Assembly (NCBI GenBank): GCA_017303455.1
Contig: JAFLBM010000028.1
Span: 1-51,769 of the forward strand
DNA: 51,769 nt
Direction: 5' to 3'
Source: Chitinophagales bacterium
GTDB taxonomy: Bacteria; Bacteroidota; Bacteroidia; Chitinophagales; Chitinophagaceae
The notes under the pieces were generated by a model, which was not told the origin of the DNA, did no database searches, and saw nothing but the letters and a program-made list of their open reading frames with translations. Positions 8,705-16,813 of this stretch are shown piece after piece. The position numbers and the translations under genes were made by a program. Position 1 is the stretch's first letter. Every line of letters begins with the position of its first letter.

Positions 8705-9352
8705 TTATCTTTTCTTCAGCTTCACTGTTTGTGATCCTTCGTTGGTGATCTGCGCCATGATGCCACCACCTATATCCTGGGTGGCGCTCATGGAGAAATT
8801 CATACTGAGAATAAGCGTATCACCCGACCACCTGAATTTTGCTCCTGTTGGTATGGAACCCGCTGCCCCACCACCTGTGCCGCCGGCAGGACCAGAACCG
8901 GCAAACCCGCCATCAAAATATAGAGAGTCAGTTCCGATCTTCCGGTAGTCGCTGGCCCCGCTTGTTGCAGGGAGGTCAAAAACAAATGGTGCACTTAATG
9001 TATCAATTAAAATACCGCCCAGATAAAATTCAGCAAAAGCAACCGAATTGATGCTGTAGGCAATATTATTAGATATGAATTTATTACTGGTGATCTGTAC
9101 AGTACCCGTATTATTCAGTGATGTATAATTGCTGGTAGTAACCACTTTTTCCTGGGCCGGGCCTATGCCGGTCACGACTGTACTTTTTGTAGATGCCGTG
9201 CTTCCCTTATAATCGTAGTTGCCTTCTATAGAAGCAGTTCCTCCTGGGCCCCCGCTATTATTTCCCTGGTTTTGAAAACTAACTTCCTTCTGGCAGGCCA
9301 GTAAAGTGGACAATATCATTACTACAACAAGAATATTCCGGGCTGATTTCAT
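8705..9352 (-). CDS. Hypothetical lipoprotein
   Basis: The 215-aa product has a clear type II signal peptide (STLLAC, Cys20) followed by a Gly/Asn/Ser-rich tether. The rest is beta-rich with repeated Thr and Ser and a Gly-rich segment near 150-165. I do not recognise a named family. It resembles the many surface-exposed lipoproteins of Bacteroidota that have a single small beta domain (the opening SIEGNYDYKG recalls lipocalin-like proteins). It converges with the sugar dehydrogenase gene, 7 bp apart. Confidence 0.7.
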   Translation of the reverse strand: MKSARNILVVVMILSTLLACQKEVSFQNQGNNSGGPGGTASIEGNYDYKGSTASTKSTVVTGIGPAQEKVVTTSNYTSLNNTGTVQITSNKFISNNIAYSINSVAFAEFYLGGILIDTLSAPFVFDLPATSGASDYRKIGTDSLYFDGGFAGSGPAGGTGGGAAGSIPTGAKFRWSGDTLILSMNFSMSATQDIGGGIMAQITNEGSQTVKLKKR

Positions 9353-9398
9353 AAAATGAGTTGAGAATTGCGTTTGTAATTACTCAATAAATATATCA

Positions 9399-10598
9399 TT
9401 ATCCCTTCACCGCAGCAATACCAGGCAATACTTTTCCTTCAAAGTATTCCAGCATGGCACCACCACCCGTGGATACATAACTCACCTTATCTGCAAAACC
9501 AAACTGGTTAACAGCTGAAACAGAATCGCCGCCCCCTACTAAGGAGAAAGCTCCGGTTTGTGTAGCTACTGCCACTGCGGTTGCGACTACTTTAGTACCG
9601 TGCTGGAATTTTTCCATTTCAAACACCCCCATCGGCCCATTCCATAAAATGGTTTTGCTCCGCTTGATCACATTGGCAAATTGCTCACAGGCATTAGGAC
9701 CAATATCAAGACCCATCCAGCCATCAGGAATGTGATTGCTGGGCGACATGGATGTTTGTGCATCCGCAGCAAATTTATCAGCGATCAGCGAGTCTGAAGG
9801 AAGGTGAATACATACTCCTTTCGCTTCTGCTTTCTTCAGGATATCTAAGGCAGTCTGGATACGGTCTTCTTCACACAATGAGTTACCAATGGTGCCTCCC
9901 TGTGCTTTCATAAATGTATAGGCCATACCACCACCAATAATAATATCAGTGGCTCTTTCCAGCAGGTTTTCAATGATCAGTATCTTATCCGACACTTTGG
10001 CTCCGCCGATAATAGCAGTAAATGGTTTTTCTGCTTTATGCAATACTTTTTCAGCACTTAACACTTCGCCTTCCATCAGCAAACCAAATAATCTTTTTTC
10101 GGCAGGGAAGAATTGAGCGATCACTGCCGTAGAAGCATGGGCCCGGTGGGCAGTACCAAAGGCATCATTCACCCATACATCACCCAGCTTTGCTAATTTT
10201 TCAGCAAACTTCACATCTCCTTTTTCTTCTTCTTTATAAAAACGAAGGTTTTCCAATAACAATACTTCACCCGGTCTCATCATGGAGGCTGTCAGGTAAG
10301 CCTGCTCGCCGATACAATCATTCGCAAACAGAACGGTAGTGCCTCCCAGTAATTCACTTAAATGTCCGATGATATGCTTCATGGATGATTTTTCCTCCGG
10401 GCCATCTTTGGGGCGACCGAGGTGGCTCATCAGTACCACACTACCACCGTCATTCAATATCTTTTTAATGGTCGGCACGGCGGCTCTCATTCTTGTATCA
10501 TCGGTGATGGCAAAACTTTGCTTGTCAAGCGGCACATTAAAGTCAACCCGGATCAGGGCTTTCTGACCGGCGAAATTGTAGTTGGAAAATGCAGACAT
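9399..10598 (-). CDS. pgk: Phosphoglycerate kinase
   Basis: PGK transfers the acyl phosphate of 1,3-bisphosphoglycerate to ADP in glycolysis. The 399-aa length is typical. Motifs include ALIRVDFNVPLD near residues 14-25, the substrate-binding MSHLGRPK, GEVLLLENLRFYKEE, WVNDAFGTAHRAHAST, AIIGGAKVSDKI, ILWNGPMGVFE and the C-terminal SLVGGGDSVSAV nucleotide loop. It lies downstream of gapA, separated by a 120-aa membrane protein gene, so consecutive glycolytic steps are encoded together. Confidence 0.98.
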   Translation of the reverse strand: MSAFSNYNFAGQKALIRVDFNVPLDKQSFAITDDTRMRAAVPTIKKILNDGGSVVLMSHLGRPKDGPEEKSSMKHIIGHLSELLGGTTVLFANDCIGEQAYLTASMMRPGEVLLLENLRFYKEEEKGDVKFAEKLAKLGDVWVNDAFGTAHRAHASTAVIAQFFPAEKRLFGLLMEGEVLSAEKVLHKAEKPFTAIIGGAKVSDKILIIENLLERATDIIIGGGMAYTFMKAQGGTIGNSLCEEDRIQTALDILKKAEAKGVCIHLPSDSLIADKFAADAQTSMSPSNHIPDGWMGLDIGPNACEQFANVIKRSKTILWNGPMGVFEMEKFQHGTKVVATAVAVATQTGAFSLVGGGDSVSAVNQFGFADKVSYVSTGGGAMLEYFEGKVLPGIAAVKG

Positions 10599-10621
10599 AA
10601 AATTATTTTTAGCTAAATGAA

Positions 10622-10984
10622 CTAAGACTGAATAATTTCTTTTTTCCTGTTTTCTGTTTCTTTAAACAATACAAACCCGGCCACGGTGGCCATTACTTCA
10701 TCGGTTACATTTTTCCCTCCCTTCATATTGGTGCGTATACTTTCCAGTGTGTATTTAGGGCCAAAGGGAATACCCCACCAGCCAAAAAGAAGCGATATGA
10801 TTGTAAAAGGAGTTCCTTTCTTTAACACATTTTCATGGGACCTGACCAGGTAAACACCAGAGGTACGTTTAAAGGTGACAACCAATAAGGATACAGTAAA
10901 AGCGTAATAAATAAACCGGGCCCCTTTATTCACTTCCTGTTGCAGATCGCCAGCAGAGAGCCCGTCAATATTCCTGATCTTCAT
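10622..10984 (-). CDS. Small membrane protein between gapA and pgk
   Basis: This 120-aa protein has two hydrophobic segments (about 27-40, FTVSLLVVTF; and 58-75, PFTIISLLFGWWGIPFGP) and a charged C-terminus. The GWWGIPFGP turn is seen in small membrane proteins with a superinfection-like or B-box-associated fold in Bacteroidota, but I cannot assign a family. It sits 23 nt upstream of pgk and 71 nt after gapA. A terminator-like hairpin (11004-11040) separates it from gapA. Function unknown. Confidence 0.7.
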   Translation of the reverse strand: MKIRNIDGLSAGDLQQEVNKGARFIYYAFTVSLLVVTFKRTSGVYLVRSHENVLKKGTPFTIISLLFGWWGIPFGPKYTLESIRTNMKGGKNVTDEVMATVAGFVLFKETENRKKEIIQS

Positions 10985-11003
10985 ATAGTACTCAATCGGT
11001 ATG

Positions 11004-11040
11004 AAAAGACCACAGCCGGATACTATTATCCTGCTGTGGT
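11004..11040 (-). terminator. Probable terminator after gapA
   Basis: On the minus strand, the stem ACCACAGC/GCTGTGGT (11009-11016 and 11033-11040), with inner AGGATA/TATCC pairing, is followed by CTTTTC. The T-run is short, so it may be leaky and attenuate read-through into the small membrane protein gene and pgk. Confidence 0.6.
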
Positions 11041-11055
11041 ATAAAATTATCTCAA

Positions 11056-12069
11056 TTACTTGCTGATCAATTTTGCAAAGAAATGTACCGTACGCACCAG
11101 TTGGCTTACATAACTCATCTCATTATCATACCAGCTTACAGTTCTCACCAATTGCACATCACCTACTGTTTGTACCCTTGTCTGGGTAGCATCAAACAAT
11201 GATCCGTAACTGCTACCAATAATATCGCTGCTCACAATTTCATCTTCGGTATAACCAAAGCTTTCGTTGGCAGCGGCTTTCATGGCAGCGTTCAATTCTT
11301 CAACGGTTGTTTTCTTGTTCAGTATCGCTGTTACTTCAGTCAGGGAGCCTGTTAATGTGGGCACCCGTTGGGCACTTCCATCCAGTTTGCCTTTCAGATT
11401 AGGAAGGACCACCCCGATTGCTTTGGCTGCTCCTGTACTGTTAGGTACAATATTCTGCGCAGCTGCTCTTGCACGACGCAGGTCGCCTTTCGGATGCGGG
11501 GCATCCTGTGTATTCTGATCATTCGTATACGCATGGATCGTCGTCATCAAACCATTCACAATACCAAATTTCTCATCCAGTACCTGGGCCATTGGTGCCA
11601 GGCAATTGGTGGTGCAGGAAGCGCAACTGATAATAGTTTCGCTGCCATCCAGGATACTATGGTTCACATTAAATACAATTGTTTTCAGGTCGCCGGTGGC
11701 CGGGGCGGAGATCACCACTCTTTTTGCACCTGCCACCAGGTGAGCTTCTGCCTTGGCTTTATCCGTAAAGAAACCGGTACACTCTAATACCACATCCACG
11801 TCATGGCTTTTCCAGGGAATGTCGGCCGGGTTTTTCTGTGCATATATTTTAACCGCATCACCGTTAACAACAATAGCATCTTCGGTGGCTTTTACTTCTG
11901 CATCGAAACGGCCTTGTGCACTGTCATATTTCAGCAAATGAGCCAGCACTTTGGGGCTGGTCAGATCATTGATAGCTACCACATCAATACCCTCCATTTT
12001 ATATATCTGGCGATAAACGAGGCGGCCGATACGGCCGAAACCATTGATGGCAACTTTAACTGTACTCAT
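11056..12069 (-). CDS. gapA: Glyceraldehyde-3-phosphate dehydrogenase, type I
   Basis: GAPDH oxidises and phosphorylates glyceraldehyde-3-phosphate using NAD. The 337-aa protein has the Rossmann motif INGFGRIGRLVYRQ, an Asp at residue 35 (INDL) that favours NAD over NADP, the catalytic Cys152 in SCASCTTNCLAP, the basic loop HPKGDLRRARAAAQNIVPNSTGAAKA, and the C-terminal SWYDNEMSYVSQLV. Every key residue is present. It is transcribed leftward with pgk two genes downstream. Confidence 0.98.
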   Translation of the reverse strand: MSTVKVAINGFGRIGRLVYRQIYKMEGIDVVAINDLTSPKVLAHLLKYDSAQGRFDAEVKATEDAIVVNGDAVKIYAQKNPADIPWKSHDVDVVLECTGFFTDKAKAEAHLVAGAKRVVISAPATGDLKTIVFNVNHSILDGSETIISCASCTTNCLAPMAQVLDEKFGIVNGLMTTIHAYTNDQNTQDAPHPKGDLRRARAAAQNIVPNSTGAAKAIGVVLPNLKGKLDGSAQRVPTLTGSLTEVTAILNKKTTVEELNAAMKAAANESFGYTEDEIVSSDIIGSSYGSLFDATQTRVQTVGDVQLVRTVSWYDNEMSYVSQLVRTVHFFAKLISK

Positions 12070-12244
12070 GATATTTAGTATTTATTTTTTAAAAATGCGA
12101 GGCTAAGTTAGTGTTTTGCCAAGAATGGGGGTGGATGATTTTAATAACGCTATACTATGACCAACGGCAGTTAGTTACTGAAAAATACAGCGGGGGCAAG
12201 CCTTTCAGGCCTTTGGCTTGAAGATGGCAAAGCCTGTAAAAAAT

Positions 12245-12276
12245 TTTGGCAGAAAACCCTCTCCCACCTATCTTTG
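12245..12276 (+). promoter_or_regulatory. tRNA-Glu promoter
   Basis: TTTG (12245-12248), a 20-bp spacer, TATCTTTG (12269-12276), then the tRNA 14 bp later. The -33 context TTTTGGCAG is identical to rRNA promoter P4, suggesting stable-RNA promoters in this genome share an extended -33 element. Confidence 0.85.
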
Positions 12277-12290
12277 CCGTCCCTTAAAAC

Positions 12291-12362
12291 GGCCCGTTCG
12301 TCTAAGGGCTAGGACACCACCCTTTCACGGTGGTGATACGGGTTCGAATCCCGTACGGGCTA
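12291..12362 (+). tRNA. tRNA-Glu (anticodon TTC)
   Basis: A full cloverleaf fits. The acceptor stem is GGCCCGT/ACGGGCT (first pair G-T), the anticodon loop CTTTCAC has anticodon TTC, and the T-arm is CGGGTTCGAATCCCG. The discriminator is A. CCA is not encoded. The sequence closely resembles tRNA-Glu of other bacteria. Confidence 0.96.
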
Positions 12363-12397
12363 CAAAAGACAGTTTCAGTACAACCCGGTACACAACG

Positions 12398-12433
12398 AAT
12401 CCCCGCAAATACAGTGTTTGCGGGGATTTTTTA
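12398..12433 (+). terminator. Intrinsic terminator of tRNA-Glu
   Basis: The stem ATCCCCGCAAA...TTTGCGGGGAT with a short loop is followed by TTTTTT, a strong rho-independent terminator 36 nt after the tRNA. Confidence 0.9.
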
Positions 12434-12518
12434 TTTCACTACTCTCCGTTTAAAACCACTTTTCGTCGCTTTTTGGTTCACCAGATGTTTCACCAAATCA
12501 TTTGTTTCACCAAAAATT

Positions 12519-13186
12519 TCAACGTGATGAAAGCAACCATATTTTTTTTGGCAGCCGAGTCTCACGGCTTGCCCTGTGTGCCGGCCGGGACCCGGCGCTA
12601 TTCATGGGCTTTGTCAAATCCACATCATCCAGCTCCAAAAAATTGCTGACCGGGTAACCGGCTTGTTCCCCGAGGATATAAAACCTGGCTGAACTGTGTT
12701 CATATTCATCAGCAGATGCGGCCAGGTTCCATTTTCCCCTGCATGGATTGGAATGGATATAATCTAATTTTTGCCGGATAAAATCATGGGTGCGGCAATC
12801 TTTCCAGTCAAATGAATCTTCCCATACCTCATGCTTTTTATTGCGCTGCCGGTCTTTGGCTTCAACTACCAGTTGCAGTTGCTGCAATAGTTTATCGTTT
12901 TGCTGCTCCTGTAAGCGTTTAATAATATCGTAAGCAATGAATCGCTTACCGTTCCCTACTATTGTATTAATGGACTGGCCGGTATTTCTAAATCCTATCA
13001 GGGCATGAATATGATTGGGCATGATAACAAGCCCACAATAAAATGACCTTTCTTTTTTAAATGATCAAACCAATTATACAGCAGGTCATACTCATTTGTC
13101 AACTCAATCAGGGGAAGCCAGCTATAACAGGTAAACGTGATAAAATAAATTCCTTCCGTATCAGTTATTTGTCGTTTGACAGGCAT
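12519..13186 (-). pseudogene. REP-associated tyrosine transposase (RAYT), frameshifted
   Basis: This is a single-strand (HUH/Y1, IS200-like) transposase of the RAYT group. The N-terminal part (from ATG 13186: MPVKRQITDTEGIYFITFTCYSW) and the C-terminal part (MPNHIHALIGF..., with HIH metal ligands and the candidate catalytic Tyr in KLDYIHSNP) are in different frames. Around 13022-13032 the text GGCTTGTTATCATG needs one extra G to read GL-VIMPNHIH, so one base appears lost. The last ~25 residues (SRPAHRASRETRLPKK) are translated from a REP-like palindrome rather than a conserved domain. Inactive unless the deletion is a sequencing error. Confidence 0.88.
12553..12596. repeat. REP-like palindrome, left of RAYT
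   Basis: A GC-rich block with two small stems: AGCCG...CGGCT (12553-12569) and GCCGG-GAC-CCGGC (12584-12596). It shares GACCCGGC/GCCGGGTC with the palindrome at 13241-13266 on the opposite side of the transposase gene, in inverted orientation, as expected for a RAYT flanked by its REP elements. Confidence 0.65.
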
Positions 13187-13206
13187 ACCTAAATGTACAG
13201 CATTCT

Positions 13207-13266
13207 GCCGGTTGGACGGCGAGCCCAGGATTCACCTAACGCCGGGTCGGCTTTGCCAGACCCGGC
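13207..13266. repeat. REP-like palindrome, right of RAYT
   Basis: The stem GCCGGGTC (13241-13248) pairs with GACCCGGC (13259-13266) around a 10-nt loop, preceded by a smaller GCCG...CGGC stem (13207-13220). GC content is far above the flanking AT-rich DNA. It lies 20 bp beyond the RAYT start codon. Confidence 0.7.
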
Positions 13267-13467
13267 TGCGAAGAAAACTATTACCACATTATTTTTCAAC
13301 ATTTGTTAATAGCACAACACGTTAATCCTGCTATATCATAGATGAATTTTTGTAAACTACCCGACTAATGCCCCGGTATTTCAGCTTTCTTCGATCCCTT
13401 TTGTAACGTACTAGACAGACCACCTCTTTCTTACTCCGTTTCTTTGTTCCCACAAAAAAATACAACA

Positions 13468-14469
13468 ATGGACACAAGAATTAAAGTGCTTCGAACTGAG
13501 CAGTTATTGAAATTTAAAACCGGTGAACATCGGTTTTACAGTGTAGCGGCTGGCCTGCTGCTATTTGTATTAGCACTCATTACAAGCTTTTCAGCTACTG
13601 CTCAGTTAAATCCGGGAAAATCGTTTAATAATGTAGATGCCAATGGTGTTATTCTTGGCGGTTATGATGCCGTCGCTTTTTTTACTGCTCACAAACCGGT
13701 AAAAGGGGATGCATCGTTCCAATATAAATATGACAATGCCATATATTACTTTGTATCACAGGAACACCTGGACCTGTTCAAAACAAATCCTGAAAAATAT
13801 AAACCGCAATTCGGTGGCTGGTGTGCCTATGCCGTTTCGCTGGGTCGTGTTGCCCCCATTGATGTAAATACTTTCTCTATTGTCAACGACAGGCTGGTAA
13901 TTCAACATAACCAGCGGGCGGTGAACGGCTGGAATAAAGATGTACAGGGGAATTTGTCATTAGCTGATAAATACTGGCCGCAGGTTGCTGAAAAAGGAGG
14001 CAAGCAGATCACAACTGACGCTGAAAAAGGGTTTCTTAACAATACTGATCCTGATGGGGTCACTTTACAAGGATACGACGCTGTGGCCTACTTCACCCAA
14101 ATGAAGGCCATTAAAGGTGATCCAAAATACTTTGCCCGCTATAACGGAGCCACTTATTGGTTTTCATCAGGAGCTAATGCCTCTATGTTCAAAGACCATC
14201 CGGAGATGTTTGCCCCGCAATACGGTGCATTCTGCGGCTATGCCATGGCGTTAAACAAGCTACGTCCTGTTAATCCTGAAATTTTTGATATAATAGATGG
14301 CAAACTGATCCTGCAACATACACAAGATGCCTATACACAATTTCACAAGAACCTTTCCGGCAATATTGAAAAGGCCAATAATAACTGGCCCGGCCAAATA
14401 AAAAAACATGCCGGTAAAAAAGTAAAGTTTGATAAGCCGGCTAAACCAGCCCCTGAAGATTCTAAATAA
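13468..14469 (+). CDS. Exported protein with two YHS-type domains
   Basis: The ATG at 13468 (MDTRIKV) is preferred over an upstream TTG. The 333-aa protein has a membrane or signal segment (about residues 20-40, ending SATAQ) and two homologous modules. Module 1 includes ANGVILGGYDAVAFF and FGGWCAYAV. Module 2 includes PDGVTLQGYDAVAYF and YGAFCGYAM. YHS domains are short, often Cys-containing, and linked to heavy-metal or copper-related contexts; each module here keeps one Cys. A single-YHS relative lies at 44058. The gene leads a rightward operon with a GlcG-like protein, a small membrane protein and an SMP-30 lactonase. Metal or heme binding is possible but not shown. Confidence 0.88.
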   Translation: MDTRIKVLRTEQLLKFKTGEHRFYSVAAGLLLFVLALITSFSATAQLNPGKSFNNVDANGVILGGYDAVAFFTAHKPVKGDASFQYKYDNAIYYFVSQEHLDLFKTNPEKYKPQFGGWCAYAVSLGRVAPIDVNTFSIVNDRLVIQHNQRAVNGWNKDVQGNLSLADKYWPQVAEKGGKQITTDAEKGFLNNTDPDGVTLQGYDAVAYFTQMKAIKGDPKYFARYNGATYWFSSGANASMFKDHPEMFAPQYGAFCGYAMALNKLRPVNPEIFDIIDGKLILQHTQDAYTQFHKNLSGNIEKANNNWPGQIKKHAGKKVKFDKPAKPAPEDSK

Positions 14470-14478
14470 AATAATACA

Positions 14479-14961
14479 ATGAAAACAATACAAATAACAG
14501 CAATTCTTTCCTTTACTGCAATGGTACTGATGGCACAGGCTGCCAATGCCCAAACGATCAGCACAAAAAATATATCCCTGGAGGCCGCCAAAAAAGTAGT
14601 AACAGAAGCTGTGAAATATGCAAAAGCCAATAACGCTCCCGGTGGTGCTATTGCCGTGGTTGACAATGGCGGCAACCTGATTTACCTGGAAAGATTGGAT
14701 GGAACTTTTCCGGCCGCTTCTGAAGTATCGATCAAAAAAGCAAATACGGCAGCTCTATTTAAAATCCCGTCTGCCAAATTGGAAAATTCTATTAATGGCG
14801 GAAGGCAGGCATTAATCACCGTTGGTCATACATTTTTACAGGGAGGTATTCCAATCATCGTGGATGGACAGGTAGTCGGTGCAATTGGCGTAAGTGGTGC
14901 AGCCAGTGCACAACAGGATGAAGAAATTGCAATAGCGGGCAGTAAAGCAAAAATTGATTGA
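14479..14961 (+). CDS. Exported GlcG/HbpS-family heme-binding-like protein
   Basis: The 160-aa protein has a signal peptide (cut near residue 25, ANAQ) and the GlcG/HbpS fold: LEAAKKVVTEAVKYAKAN, GGAIAVVDNGGNLIYLERLDG, SIKKANTAALF, then IVDGQVVGAIGVSGA with a closing QDEEIAIAG. HbpS in Streptomyces binds heme and senses oxidative stress; GlcG proteins sit with glycolate or dehydrogenase genes. Here it lies 9 nt after the tandem-YHS gene, and its stop overlaps the next start (TGATG), implying translational coupling. Confidence 0.9.
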   Translation: MKTIQITAILSFTAMVLMAQAANAQTISTKNISLEAAKKVVTEAVKYAKANNAPGGAIAVVDNGGNLIYLERLDGTFPAASEVSIKKANTAALFKIPSAKLENSINGGRQALITVGHTFLQGGIPIIVDGQVVGAIGVSGAASAQQDEEIAIAGSKAKID

Positions 14962-15119
14962 TGAAAAACAAACCTTCCATCTGGGTAGTCGTGGGCATTG
15001 GCACAGGAACATCTGCAGGTGTGGCATTGAACAATATACCTGCAGGAGTCACCCTTGGTGCTGCTATGGGTATCTTGACGATGCTAGTTTCCTTTACCAC
15101 GGCAGAAAGAAAAAAATAA
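14961..15119 (+). CDS. 52-aa Gly-rich membrane protein
   Basis: This short gene starts at the ATG that overlaps the GlcG stop by one base and ends 8 nt before the lactonase start. The product begins MKNKPSIWVVVGIGTG, has two hydrophobic stretches rich in small residues (VVVGIGTGTSAGVAL; AGVTLGAAMGILTMLVSF) and a basic tail TAERKK. The spaced Gly/Ala pattern suits packed transmembrane hairpins. Its position and coupling argue that it is real despite its size. I do not recognise the family. Confidence 0.75.
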   Translation: MKNKPSIWVVVGIGTGTSAGVALNNIPAGVTLGAAMGILTMLVSFTTAERKK

Positions 15120-15127
15120 ATCAAACC

Positions 15128-16792
15128 ATGATACGTATTTATTCCTTCCTGAAAATATATATCCTGTTGCTGGCTGCTGTACTCACCACGGTAGCAGTAT
15201 TAGCTCAGGAAACAAGACAACTGGCCATTGGTAAACCGCAGGCTGTTGCTGATCTTAAAACAACTGACGGGGCAGCACTGGTCAATGCAAAATGGTATGT
15301 GCAACCTGCTCATATACGCACTATGGATTTCAATTTGCCGGGTCCGCAAAAGGGAGGCGGCGATGCGCTACCACTATACCCAACAGGTGATGCCGTCAAA
15401 ACAAATACACTGCACCCGCAATTTGGTGCTGCTGATTTTAATACTGGCTTTCTTGAAATAAAACCAACAGAACTTGAAAACAGGCAGGGAAATGGTTTAT
15501 TATCCTTTGTGTGGTATAAAGTTGACCTGGTCATTCCTGCTAAAATTGGGACATTAACAACTACCGGGGTTACTGTTGTATTTGAAGTAGTGGCAGATGA
15601 TTACAGTGAGATATGGGTTAATGGAAAACAAATGCAGGGGTTTGGTCAAACGGGTAATGGAGTAATAGCCGGTTATAACAGCAGGAACCGGGTGCTATTA
15701 ACAGATAATGCCAAAGCTGGCGAAACTTTTTCTATCGCTATTCTTGGAATCAATGGCTGTATGGGTAAACTTCCTGACAACTATATCTGGATCAGGAATG
15801 CAGTAGTTGATTTTTATAAAGACGGTTTGCCCACCAACTCATCATGGAAAGATATTGGTAAAATATTCAGTATTGACCCCAAATTAAATACGATCATTCC
15901 GCCAGGCACAAAAGTAGAAAAAATCGCTGATGGCTTTTCATTCACCGAAGGTCCTGTGTGGCACCCCGATGGATACTTATTGTTCAGTGATCCCAATACA
16001 AATACGATTTACAGGTATAATCCTAAAAATCACAATGTGACAGTTTACATGAGCCACAGTGGATATACCGGTGCTGACATTGGTGAATATGGCCAGCCTG
16101 GCAGCAATGGTTTGACTATTGACAAAGAAGGCAGGCTGATTGTGGCGCAACATGGAAACCGCCGGATCATCCGCCACGAAAAAAAAGGTCCGGTAACGAT
16201 CTTAGCTGACAAAATTGATGGCAAGCGTTTCAACAGCCCAAACGATGTGCTGTTGAAAAGTGATGGTTCTGTTTACTTCACCGACCCCCCATATGGATTA
16301 CCAGGTTTCTATACAGATAAGAGAAGGGAAACAGATTGGCAGGGAATTTATATGATCCGTAATGGCAAAGTACAACTGGTGTCAAAAGATCTTGGAGGCC
16401 CGAATGGCCTGGCATTTTCGCCGGATGAGAAATACTTCTATGTCACCAATTGGGATATCCGAAACATTCATAGCACCAAAACCATCTGGCGCTATGAAGT
16501 GCAACCGGATGGATCCTTAAAAAATGGTAAGATCTTCTTCGATTTTAATTTCACAGAAGATGAAGAAGCGTTGGATGGTCTTAAAATAGACAAAGAGGGA
16601 AATCTTTTTATATCAGCTCCCGGCGGCTTGTGGATATTGAGTGCAGAGGGAAAACTATTAGGAAAAATAGTGACCCCCGAACGTCCCGCAAACCTGGCCT
16701 GGGGTGATGACGGCAAAACCTTATACCTGACGGCACATACAAGCATCTATAAACTCAGGGTAAATACCGGTGGTAAATTCAGCTGGGAATAG
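15128..16792 (+). CDS. SMP-30/gluconolactonase with N-terminal beta domain
   Basis: The ATG at 15128 (MIRIYSFLKIYILLL) gives a 554-aa exported protein; longer upstream readings would run through the neighbouring small gene. After the signal peptide (about 1-31) comes a beta-sandwich-like domain (about 40-230; VVADDYSEIWVNGKQMQG), resembling carbohydrate-binding modules. The C-terminal ~310 residues are an SMP-30 six-bladed propeller: FTEGPVWHPDGYLLFSDP, NGLTIDKEGRLIVAQHGNRR, FNSPNDVLLKSDGSVYFTDPPYG, GGPNGLAFSPDEKYFYVTNWD. Conserved acidic and Asn residues for the divalent metal are present. It likely hydrolyses a sugar lactone in the periplasm, which would fit with the sugar dehydrogenase encoded at 7582. 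Confidence 0.9.
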   Translation: MIRIYSFLKIYILLLAAVLTTVAVLAQETRQLAIGKPQAVADLKTTDGAALVNAKWYVQPAHIRTMDFNLPGPQKGGGDALPLYPTGDAVKTNTLHPQFGAADFNTGFLEIKPTELENRQGNGLLSFVWYKVDLVIPAKIGTLTTTGVTVVFEVVADDYSEIWVNGKQMQGFGQTGNGVIAGYNSRNRVLLTDNAKAGETFSIAILGINGCMGKLPDNYIWIRNAVVDFYKDGLPTNSSWKDIGKIFSIDPKLNTIIPPGTKVEKIADGFSFTEGPVWHPDGYLLFSDPNTNTIYRYNPKNHNVTVYMSHSGYTGADIGEYGQPGSNGLTIDKEGRLIVAQHGNRRIIRHEKKGPVTILADKIDGKRFNSPNDVLLKSDGSVYFTDPPYGLPGFYTDKRRETDWQGIYMIRNGKVQLVSKDLGGPNGLAFSPDEKYFYVTNWDIRNIHSTKTIWRYEVQPDGSLKNGKIFFDFNFTEDEEALDGLKIDKEGNLFISAPGGLWILSAEGKLLGKIVTPERPANLAWGDDGKTLYLTAHTSIYKLRVNTGGKFSWE

Positions 16793-16813
16793 CCCAAAGA
16801 AAATTTTCATACT

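Noticed and set aside
11368..11787. 139-aa frame opposite gapA
   Set aside because: It lies entirely within gapA on the other strand; gapA has all key residues and is clearly the gene.
12218..12649. 143-aa reading frame across the tRNA region
   Set aside because: It overlaps tRNA-Glu, its terminator and the RAYT 3' end, and the product has no domain-like features.
14530..14550. TGGCAC-like sequence as a sigma-54 promoter
   Set aside because: The spacing between GG and GC is 8 bp, not 10, and it lies inside a gene.
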